The position numbers were made by a program, and so were the translations under genes. The notes under the pieces are model-generated. The model ran no database searches. It had not been told where the DNA came from and worked only from the letters and a program-made list of their open reading frames with translations. Of a stretch of 64,000 nucleotides of DNA, positions 23,800 through 33,514 are shown in pieces. The DNA lies in assembly GCF_019320115.1 (NCBI RefSeq), contig NC_089584.1, forward strand, positions 56,726,852 to 56,790,851, given 5' to 3'. The DNA comes from Miscanthus floridulus (Eukaryota > Streptophyta > Magnoliopsida > Poales > Poaceae). Within the stretch, counting starts at the first letter, position 1. Each line of letters begins with the position of its first letter.

Positions 23800-24535
23800 T
23801 TTCAGATGGGAGTCATCTTCAACTTTGGTGATGAACTAGAAGAAGTGCGGCCAGGCAAGAATGTCAACTTTGGCAAGCTCAACTTAATCGCTGACCAGTT
23901 CAGGGATGTATGCCTGCAAGAACCTGAACCAACCGAGGAGGGGGAATACTCCCTCTAGATCCGTGCTTTCACCGCTAGACTAGAGGAGACTATGGATGTA
24001 GGACCATCCACCCTCACAAGGCACCTGAAGCATTACACCCACCTTTTTTGTTGAGGATGGACGAGAAGGTGAGCCTATCACCACTTTTCATATCAGCAAA
24101 ACCATGGATCTTGCCCCCACTTCAGGTCCGATACCAATACCTCATCATTCTGCTTCCCAATCTCTAGGAAGATCGAAACAAACGATAACAACCCATCATT
24201 AGATACTCTCATAGGCTACGATGGAACCCACCGAACCTCCCACGGAGGAATGCTAGCCTCCAAATCAAATAGACCAAAGCAACCTCAACAATGCCCCTAA
24301 TCAACAAGACTATGGGGTGAATGACGTATCTAGACTAATTGATCTAGAGGCTTTCGGCCGCTTCCTATACATCTATGACCAGATACTCAAGATTTTGGAT
24401 TCAGATCATGACGATGATGAGGTTGACCCGCACATGGCAGGCTCTAGCCCCGAGCCCTCACTAGACGAGCGAAAGCACGGATCTCATAGAGAAGAAGGCC
24501 TCCAACCTAGGATGGACAGTCACCAATGATGAAAG
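23800..24535 (+). pseudogene. Gag-leader coding remnant of G
   Basis: Open pieces include MGVIFNFGDELEEVRPGKNV with NLIADQFRDVCLQEPEPTEE (to 23958) and an acidic piece LDSDHDDDEVDPHMAGSSPE (24317-24529). The pieces lie in different frames with stops. The assignment to a Tat gag N-terminal region comes from position after the primer site, not from a recognised domain. Confidence 0.35.
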
Positions 24536-25262
24536 GATGAAACACTCCAATCAACCAGGGAGGATAAGGGGACAGTGCAACCAATTACTTGAGCACCAAC
24601 CTTGCGCCAGGAGACTCCCAAACCCAACCGCACGCCAATCTAGAAGAGGAGAATCCTCCTCTCTCTTCTTCTTCATCTTTTATATATATATATCATCTTT
24701 TTTATCTTTCTTTTTTCTCTTTTTTTATCATGTGTTGTATATATATTATTTTCTCTCTTTTTTTAGCTTTCTCTTTTGGTTTTTTAGCAAGGCAAAGCTG
24801 ACATCATTTTTTATGACCTTTGGTGTGTATGGAATCTTATAATGAGACTCCCCCCACACACACACACTTGGACTTTTTGTGTGAAAGTCAAGTGTGCAAT
24901 ATCGGGGTCTCCTCTTGAGTGTGTTCCATCACCAAAGGGCATCACGATGTTTAGTTGATGCAGCTCTCATGTTCTCTTGCATCGTATGTCCCTTGTTTTT
25001 CTTAATCTCAACCCAAAATGGTTAGCGACCAAGAATACCCAAAGGTGCATACTATCTTGACAACATGTTCTTGCTTTTATTACAAAGGAAAGTTCTTTTC
25101 TTTTTGTTTTTCATTATTATTAGTATATTTTTATGATAATCTAGGGTATATCCCGATAGTGCTTTGTTTATGGTCACAAGCTCTACCGTGGGAACTTCAT
25201 ATTGCAGCTATCTATGGTGGTGTAGTTCCCAACTTCACCACCAAGCATTTAGCATTTTTGTT

Positions 25263-25540
25263 CTAGCTGCAAGGTTAGTGCCATAGTGTAGCTACAGGAT
25301 TTGCAATATTTATGATAAATGAAAGCATACACAACCATCCTCCTAAAAGTTTGTGAACAAAGATTAAGAGGAGGTTGTGCTCCTCGTAGGAGCACTTGGT
25401 ACTAAGCAAGATGTGCATGGCATAGAAGTTTTTGTTCTCAAAAGATACATCATGTAAGATCAATGTTGAATGTCGACCACTATCGAGAACAACATTTGGA
25501 TGGCTAGAGGGACATGGTTTGGGTTCAAGTGAGGGTGATG
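25263..25540 (-). pseudogene. Post-protease coding remnant of H
   Basis: Two overlapping frames carry the motifs VVLDSGRHSTLILHDVSFEN, HILLSTKCSYEEHN and LGGWLCMLSFI. The region follows the protease-like part of H and corresponds to E 11700-11887. Function unknown. Frame changes near 25460 and 25370 break it. Confidence 0.5.
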
Positions 25541-25547
25541 ATGGACG

Positions 25548-25552
25548 TTAAG
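25548..25552 (+). repeat. Target site duplication of B, left copy
   Basis: ttaag before the 5' LTR. The right flank 41130-41134 is ttcag, one mismatch. Continuity of H across B supports it. Confidence 0.6.
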
Positions 25553-28500
25553 TGTAACACCCCAGGTGTTTGGCTTCCACATTTGCACTTGCATTTTATA
25601 AACATGAGCATCATTCATCCATTCTTGAGTTTAGAATTGTATGAAACATGCTTTTGAAACATTGCAACATATTGTTACATTCTATGTGTGATTGTTTTAG
25701 GAAATGCATAGTGTGTAACACTCAAGTGTAACATGTGCAACACACTTTAGTGAAACATGGTTAGCTAGTACAATGCCACAAACTCATGAAACACATGAAA
25801 CATGGTTTTGAAACAGAAGTAACAAAGTCACTTGTTTTTCCTTGTTCCAATACATGTGATGCTTGATTTTGGTGTGACCAATGTGTGGTGTGGCTAATTA
25901 TTCTCTTAAGCAACTTAGTTATACTTAGAATGTCATTAGGAACAATGTTCATGTTGATCATTTTTCCTAATTAGGTTTCCAAGTCATGGTTTGACTATTG
26001 TGGACCCCTAGAGCTCCTAAGTTTGACTATTTAAAAAGTATACTTAGATTGTTTGCATGTATGAGCAACCTAAAGCAAAGTTGTAGCAAATTTTATAAGG
26101 AACAAACATTGTTTAGGAGCCAAGTCATGAAAATGTGCAGAACATGCTCTAAAGGGACCCACAAGTCAGTTTTGGGGTTTATTTGGAGACTCTAAAAATT
26201 TTCTAAGTATTAACTGCATTCATCGTTTGTTGTGGCTGACTTTGGCTTGATGTAACTCATGATTCTTTGAGAATTAGTTGATACCTTCTAAAGCAATGTT
26301 GTAGCCCTATCATAGCTCTACATTATTGCTTCAAGGAGATTTTGCTAACTCGCCACCGATTAGGAGTTTGAAGGTCATCAAGTATCGCTATCAGGCATCG
26401 ATGGCTTGACTGAATCGATGCTACAGTGGCCCAGCCGGCAGCAGGGCTTCACCGCCGGGCAGGCCACGTTGGGCTGCCGCACACCTAACGAAGCCCCAGC
26501 ACGCGCCTGTGACTCCACCGCGCTCACATTTCATTTTCCTGTTCTCCTTCGCTCTCCCGCCGTAGCCGTAGTGGACCACCGCCGTAGCCGCAGTGGACCA
26601 CCGTCGTCGCCCTTGCTCCGCCGAGCTCGCGCAGGCGCGCCGCGGCAACACAGCTAGCAAGATTCTGCCCAAAGCTCCGCTAGCACCCCACAAACCTCAT
26701 CAACCTTTCGCTGAGCCCGACAAACCTTAGGTGAGGGCCTTTAGCCATTTCTAACGTCGTTGCCATGACCGTACCTCGCCGGAGTTGGAGCTCACCATGG
26801 CCAGCACTGCACCATTCCTCTCTTCCTTCCCTAGCTTTTGTCTTGTCTTCTCCGTCACTCACTGATGCTCGTGTGATGATGTCACCATCCTCGCCGGTCT
26901 GGTCAGGCCAGAACGTGGCCGCACGCCACCGTGCGCCATGGCCAAGCCACCGAGCTCCGTGGCCGGGTACTTAGGGGTCGGTAGAGTGTGGTTAGGGTAC
27001 CAACCGACGCCGGAGGTCGAGGCGGTCACGTTGGTGCCGTCATCGTCGCCGAAGATGCCGCCATCGGTGAGCTCCACCGGTCCCCATCGAGCTAGCCGCC
27101 GTGCTCTGTTTTCGTCTCACTGCCATGCAGGCCAAGCTGACATGTGGACCCCGCCTGACAGTGACTGTGTAATCAAAAGCTAGCTCATTTATTCCAGATT
27201 TGATGTTGTTTTGTAAAAATTGTATCTCCAGTTTTATAAATCCAAATTGGGTGGTTCCAATTTTGTTAGGATCATAATGAAGTGTAGTATTTAGGAAAAA
27301 TATAACATGAACACTTGTAGTGGAAGTTTTGGATGAAATAAATAGAAACTTGAAATGTGTTTTTAAATGCATGCAAACTTGTTCAAATTTTATCTTGAGT
27401 TCCTGTGCTCCAAAAATTATGAAATTTTGTCGGTAAGCTCTTCTTGCTTAGTAGAAGCTCTGGTAAAAATTTGAGAGTCATTGCATGTATGGTTTTTGAG
27501 TTATAGATTTTCCTTTTATCATTGAATGATCCTTGTGTGAATTTTTGTAATTTATCTATAAATCCAATGACCATGAAATTTTGTGGGGCATGTCCTAGTA
27601 CCTTAAAGATGCTAGGAAAAATGTAAAATCTGTTTCTTGACACTTTTCACTAGGGTTTCCTCATTATGTCATTTTAAGCCTTTGTGTCTTGTCATTTTTG
27701 TGTAGGATGTTATACTTGCTCAAATAATGTGAAATTTTTATAGTAGTCTACCTAGAGCATGTAGTACCTACTATAATTTGTGTAGATTAAATGGTGTAGT
27801 TCTCATATATGTTTATCATTTCTCTTAATTAATTAAATAAATTAAGAAAGGCATTAAAAGAAATGAATTGGTGGTGAACACTTTACTTTCTGGTGTTCTT
27901 GTGATATGTGTGATAAGTGAGTAAAGTTGGTTTTGTCCAATTATATGTTTACAACATAAGTTAATAAATATTTCCTTGCATTATGTCTTTCTGGATAGTT
28001 CTCGTGACTTTACAAAGTTCCACATGATATTTTGGTTTGCTGGGAATGTGGTGAATACAAAAGTTGTAGATAACTTATGTATCTAGCTCCTGTCAAAATT
28101 TGGTGGCATTTGGCTCAGTAGTTTAGGAGCTACAGTTGTTCAAAGTTAGATCACAGTTTTGCTTGCTCTCTGTCTTGTTGGACCTGATTATGTGGTTCTG
28201 TAAATTCAACCTGGTAAAAGTTGGAATCATGCCTTGAAGTCTGAAAATGAATTGTAGGCAATTTCATAAGCTTTCCAAATTGTCTTGTTGCCTATCATTT
28301 CGATTTGTAGATCTCCAGTTTTGGTCAGTTTACTGTACCGCTATATATGTTCCTATTTTGCTGAAATACGAATGATTGGGTGTGAGCTCAGTTGCGGTGT
28401 TCTTGTTTATTGTTTAGGTGCTAGCCTAACTTAAGAACATGCTTAGGTGCAGGTGCTAGGTCCTTAACTGAAGATGAGCAATTGTACATTAGATTATATA

Positions 28501-30275
28501 AACTTGGTAAGTCAAAGTGATTTGAATAGAGTTTAAGTCGGAAAATGCGGACTGCAGTAAGCATGTGCATTCCCCGAGCATTTCTAACTTCGTTCATGTG
28601 CATCCATGATATTTATCTTGCACATACATGCAATAGGTGTGCCAGAGGGAGTGACTCTTCTGGAGTTCGAGGGAGCGAGCCAGGAGGATGAGCCCGAGGC
28701 ACAGGAAATCGACGAAGCAGCCGCCGAGGAGGAATTGCCCAAGTGCCCTAACCACCGTCCTTCCTCTTTCCTGAAAGGCAAGCCCCGGAGCATATTAAGT
28801 CTCCCATGTTTTTACAAATATCTTGAGTATCTCTTATTGTTGATGATGCATTAAGTATAGGAATTGGTTGGAATCAATTGTTGCATTATATATCTATCCT
28901 TGTCCAGGTATCGCACTTGAATCCTATTTAAGTTCAGGAACGGGTTAAATGCTTAGCCATGCTTAGTGCGGTAGAAGTCAGGTGATTTCCTGTCACCTGC
29001 GAGCTTTAGGATGAGGTGGATCATGGTTGGCTATATTTGCTATCGCGAAAAAGAACCATGTTAATAATGAATTAAGACCAGGAGGAGTCTTGTGTAGGGT
29101 TGGACATAGTGACTCCGTCTGTGTTGTTTAAGGACTGATACGTTGTATGTCCTTATGTCATGTTGAACGCAGCCTAACACTTAGCTGACTGGATAACTCG
29201 TTCCAACCACGAAGCCTAGTAGCTCGACTTAGGCCCGGAACATGAGCAGTGACGTGCATTCTAGAGGTAGTAAGGATGTGCGGAGAGCCATTGGCATAAG
29301 TCCAAGGCGGGTTAGAGTCCCGAGAAACCTTGGCAGAGTGGTTCTCGGAGAATGCCGATCTGTTCGGACTCGCGACTCCTGAATTATGCCAAAGGTGACT
29401 TGTTTGCGACCCTGACGGGGGAAGCAGGGTTTGTGTTTAGGAATACCCCTCCAACTGGATAGGAATCGATTTGAATCGTCATCTCTCCCGGATAGTGAGA
29501 ACTTGACTGAGCAGCGGCAATGTAGATTCAATTAATTTAACGATATGGTTAAATGGATGATGATGATAATGTTGCCACGATTTATACCTGCTATGGTTAT
29601 TAATGTTTGCATCTTAATCAAATGATTGCTTAGTATAGGTGCTAATATAGATGATAGGTTAATGGCTAAAATTCACTGCTAGCTCAGGTTAAGAGTTGCT
29701 CATTATTACTTATGCTTTTCCGCAAAAAGAAAGTGTCAGCCAGATTCACTAAATTAAGCTATGCATGATCCTTGGTGTATTTTGTTTTGGTTTCCGATGG
29801 GTAAGTCTAGCTGAGTACATTCTCGTACTCAGGGTTTATTCCCTCTTGTTGCAGATGACCTTCTATATCAGGGCTTCTATAAGTATTGTCTCCACCCGGT
29901 GGGTGACGAAGACTAGATCACGGGCATGATCTCTGTTTCTCTCATCCAAATGCTTTTGCAGGTTGTGATCAGCAAACTGGTATTTGTATTTGAACTCAGG
30001 TGTGTAAGTTAAACTATTTGCTTCCGCATACTTTACAAGACTTGTTCTGTAATAACGATGACTCTGAGGTGTTGTAACCTATTTGCAAACCGTCTATGAA
30101 ATGTTGTAACGTATGATATGTTATGTTGAATTACTGTGGTTGTATGCAAGTTGGTTTGAAATCCTTCGTGGTTTCAGTTGACTACCGAGTTTATATGGGC
30201 TCAAGTGCGAGAATTTGATCATTTCGGCGATTGTTTTTGTACTTGTGCTCTTATAAATTGGTCAGTTCTGTGACA
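25553..30275 (+). repeat. 5' LTR of B (4,723 bp)
   Basis: Starts tgtaacaccccaggtgtt and ends cagttctgtgaca. It contains a GC- and CpG-rich block (about 26380-27180), AT-rich gene-free stretches, a small conserved ORF (28606-28854) and the 23-base terminal motif (30239-30261). Confidence 0.92.
28606..28854 (+). CDS. Small ORF within 5' LTR of B (conserved LTR peptide)
   Basis: 82 codons, with the conserved part from IGVPEGVTLLEFEGASQ through an acidic stretch (EAQEIDEAAAEEE) to LPKCPNHRPSSFLKGKPRSI. The 3' LTR copy (39453-39701) is also fully open, and the LTR of A has the same pattern. The block starts after gcaatag, a possible splice acceptor, and aaaggcaagc near its end resembles a GC-type donor. 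It may be a translated leader ORF or a leader exon. No known family recognised. Confidence 0.4.
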   Translation: MIFILHIHAIGVPEGVTLLEFEGASQEDEPEAQEIDEAAAEEELPKCPNHRPSSFLKGKPRSILSLPCFYKYLEYLLLLMMH

Positions 30276-30277
30276 GC

Positions 30278-30289
30278 TGGTATCAGAGC
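30278..30289 (+). promoter_or_regulatory. Primer binding site of B (tRNA-Met)
   Basis: tggtatcagagc, two bases after the LTR end, is a perfect match to the complement of the initiator tRNA-Met 3' end. Confidence 0.95.
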
Positions 30290-31075
30290 TAGATTCAACA
30301 CTAAACATGTCATACGGGTATTTAAAAACAAAAGCTTTTGTTGTGAAAATGATTTTCCAACTTATAGTTATATATAAGTGTTCAAAAATCAAAAATTTTA
30401 TAGTGTGCTGGTGATCACATCCCTTGTTGCCCACTTAAGGACTTCTAGGTGGCTTATATAATTACTAACTTGGGGAAATTGATTGTTTCTATTTCGTCGT
30501 CCATGCGGCATGCTATTGCATGGGTGCCATTCGCTTGAATGGTAATGTATGGATCAATTGCCTCTACGCTAAGGTAAGTGTGAGTTGTGAGAGCATGACC
30601 ATCCAACTATTAGTCTAGGGGAGAGTTAGTAGTGGTTACTGGAGTATTTACATGTTGCATACATGTATATATGAAGGTACTTAATTATGGGTACATCTGT
30701 CGGGTAGTTTGGATACCAAAGTATATATATCTTGGGATGAATATACGGAGAGTATCTTAGTTTACTACTTTCATTGTTAGCATTATATCTTGTTGGGTTG
30801 GGCTAGAATGAAATTTTTTGTAGGTACGCTAACAACGCAACGTGTAGATCGACTAGTTACCGCTAATTGAGAGAACGTATGTATGCCACCGTATATTCCG
30901 CTAAAACTTAACTTTTCTTAGGTTTGTGAGGAGGAACGGAATGAGCATGCATCATATTCACTCATGTCATTCATATTGCATTACTCCCTCCCTTATAATT
31001 GCTTATTCCAATTATTAAGTTCCATCTCTCAACAAAGTAATCCTCTCATGAGAGTTGCATCCCTTTTTGATACAG

Positions 31076-32142
31076 ATGGCCACGCCCGTGTTTCCTCCTG
31101 GTAGCAGCACCTTTTTGGACCAGTTCGGTACGCCCACCTTGCTCTGGAGGGTGCTAAGCTCAGTTGGTACCCGGAGGCACCCCACTACATGTGGAGGCAG
31201 GCGGTGCCATTGGGAGATGTACCATGGTACATTGTGACCTTGATAGTGCCATAGAACCCCACGAGACTGTTGTGGCATGGGTGGAGCATTGAGACTGATG
31301 GGCAAAGCCCATGGGAAGCCGCTCAAGTTGCTGCCCTTGATGTGCTTATGGATATAGCATAGAGCTTCGAAGATGAGTTAGTGGGTGGACCAGCTTCATC
31401 CATTCCCCGAGTGGCTCCTACTGAGGCTAAGTGGACTCAAGGAGTTGGCCAGGCCTTGGTTCGAGGCCATGGTGAACGTGTTCAGAGCGACAATGCGGGA
31501 ATGAGTGCTATGATGGCTGTCTTGAAGCTTTGTCGAGTCAGGCAGGACACCCTTTCTAGTGTGTTAGAAGAAGCTGGCAAGGCAATGGCAGCCCAGCACA
31601 AGTTTAGGTTGCGTGCCCGCAAGTATCATCGTAGAGCGGATGCATGTGGGCGAGCTTAGCAAGAAGTAGATGAGATTTGGGGTATTGCAAATTATCTCCT
31701 ACAGCAGTGGGTGCAAACAGCACGTGAGAGAGACAAGCTTCATAACCAGCTTATGAACCTCACCATAGAGAGAGATGAGGCAGCATAGGAGTTGGATCGT
31801 GTGACCCGTCATAGAGATGTAGCCTTAGAGTTGGTAGAAGAAAGACATCAGGGCTAGATCATGGCTAACCACAATGCTTTTTAAAGGGACCATGAGCTCC
31901 AAGAGCAGTTTGAAGAGCTTCATGTTGAGCACCATCAACTGAACAACCGTCTATTTCCTATACCTCACCCCATACCAAGGTATCCTAATGTGGGTGGACC
32001 TCAAGTGATTGAGGCCGATGAAGAAGAAGAGGACGTGCAGATGGATGTCAATGCAGTTGAACCTACAAATGAAGAAGAAGAGGAAGATCCTGAAGAAGTC
32101 CAGGGCATCTCCGATGTGGACAGCGATCACTTCGATGAGTAG
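31076..32142 (+). pseudogene. ORF0 of B: pre-gag protein of unknown function
   Basis: About 355 codons between PBS and gag. The ATG at 31076 follows tgatacag, resembling a splice acceptor, as does ttgcag before gag. N-terminal part: FLDQFGTPTLLWRVL, then after a 1-base deletion near 31164 KLSWYPEAPHYMW, VPLGDVPWYIVTL, HGWSIETDGQSPWE and FEDELVGGP. The middle (about residues 140-290) is a probable coiled coil (QTARERDKLHNQLMNLTIER). The end is acidic (EADEEEEDVQMDVN, SDVDSDHFDE) and stops at TAG 32140. Six or so stops occur, several at Gln-like codons. Element A has the same protein on the opposite strand. I recognise no domain. Confidence 0.65.
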
Positions 32143-32494
32143 TTAGTTAGCAAGTCTCACTAGTTTAAGCTTTTACAGTCATTGGTATAATGGACTTAGT
32201 ACTATGACTGATGTGGGATGTACCTTTTAATTCGAACTTGGCATGTAATGTACTTTAATCCGCTCTCTTCGGGATGCGTATCTTGTTGGTTAAGTTTAAA
32301 ACTTGTCATGTTGGAATGCATTGCGTATGGCACTAGTAATCTAATTGATGATGTGGTGATTGGAGAATGAATTATTGCCTCTGTTTATTGTATGAATTTT
32401 TCATTCTCTCCAGTAAATTCAGTTTGGCGTAATTACATTGTTCCTCTCCAATGTGCTAACATCACCAATAATTGCTAGTTACGCATTGTTGCAG

Positions 32495-33514
32495 ATGCCT
32501 CGCACTCGTTCCACTGATGCGGCTAGTGATGATGATGATCTTCCACCGCCACCACCACCCACACCAATGGAATTGATGGCAATTCTTGCTGAAGGACAGC
32601 GCACTATGGCTGAGGCTTTCCACACGATTGCAAATCATGATGGTCGTGGTGCACGCCAAGGACCAGAACCAAATCAGTATAGCAACTTCAAAGATTTCCT
32701 TGACACTAAACCACCGATCTTCAAGGAGGCTGAAGAGCCCCTCCAAGCTGATGAGTAGTTGAACACTCTCGAGTAGAAATTTCATCTGGTTCGCTTGACT
32801 GAGGTGCTAAAGACTGAGTATGCATCTCACCAACTACATGGGCCAGCTGGTATTTGGTGGAGTCATCATCGATCCACTATGCCCGCTAATGCCCAAATCA
32901 CTTGGGATCAGTTCAAGTCTGCTTTTAGGGGAAATTATATTCCTCCTGGTCTCATGGCAATCAAGCATACAGAGTTCATGAAGCTAACCTAGGGGAACAA
33001 GAGCTTGAATGAATACCTGCAGGCTTTCAATAACCTCACAAGGTATGCTACTGAGTTTGTTGACACTGATGCCAAGAAGATCGCTAGTTTCAAGCGAGGA
33101 CTTAGCCCCAAATTGATGAAGATCATGGGAAATTGCAAGTGTGCTCATTTTAATGAGTTTGTGAGTGATGCTTTATCTCAAGAGAATAACAATGTTGTAT
33201 ATGTTGCTTCAAAGGATCGTAAGAGGGCCTATGAGGTGGGTGCCTCACAATCCAAGGCTCCAGTCACACAAAGGGCTCCATTCCGTCCTCCGGCACCGGC
33301 TGCTAAGTTCCGCCCACCGTAGAAGAAGAATCCAAGCAGGACTGGATTTCGCAAGGCTTTTATAGTTGCTCTTCCCAAGGGTACTACCAGTCAAGGCAGT
33401 TCCAAGGCTCCTCCAAGCAACATGCCATGCTAGAACTGCAACAAGATAGGTCACTAGGAAAAGGAGTGCCCTTACCCTAAGAAGAATAACTACCAAGGTG
33501 GTCGTCAGGGGTAG
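32495..33514 (+). pseudogene. gag: gag of B
   Basis: Start MPRTRST at 32495 after ttgcag; the upstream in-frame ATG at 32438 has no conserved sequence. The capsid region holds FKDFLDTKPPIFKEAEEPLQ, YASHQLHGPAGIWW, KSLNEYLQAFNNLTRYA and KIASFKRGLSPKLMK, followed by a CCHC zinc knuckle (C-NCNKIGH-EKEC, 33428-33472) in which both expected Trp codons are TAG. In-frame stops: 32756, 32774, 32990, 33320, 33431, 33455 and 33512, all TAG. No frameshift. It would encode the structural protein that packages the element RNA; C has the same protein at 62468-63684. Confidence 0.9.

Larger units (their letters stand above)
23530..24660 (+). mobile_element. Element G: start of a Tat-like LTR retrotransposon (LTR end, PBS, gag leader)
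   Basis: The last 225 bases of an LTR (ending atccaaca at 23754) are followed by a primer site and a degraded gag-like region. The left side is cut by the CACTA terminus. The right boundary to H is uncertain and was set near 24660, where a low-complexity pyrimidine tract starts. Confidence 0.5.
24661..25552 (-). mobile_element. Element H, 3' part (Athila/Tat-like), left of B
   Basis: The minus strand continues the coding frame region of H from the far side of B: SLEPKPCPSSHPNVVLDSGR, then VSFENKNFYAMHILLSTKCS and FVHKLLGGWLCMLSFIINIA, the last matching E (11760-11880). Then noncoding DNA follows with aaaaagtccaagtgtgtgtg (24850-24880), shared with E, and purine-rich low-complexity sequence. 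H's 3' LTR is not present. Bases 25548-25552 are one copy of B's target duplication. Confidence 0.7.

Noticed and set aside
24662..24842. Phe/Ser/Tyr-rich ORF in G/H boundary
   Set aside because: Encoded by a tct/tat low-complexity tract; no evidence for a protein.
26406..27183. Several overlapping ORFs in the GC-rich block of B's LTR
   Set aside because: Open on both strands because stop codons are rare in GC-rich DNA; not conserved in frame between the two LTR copies.
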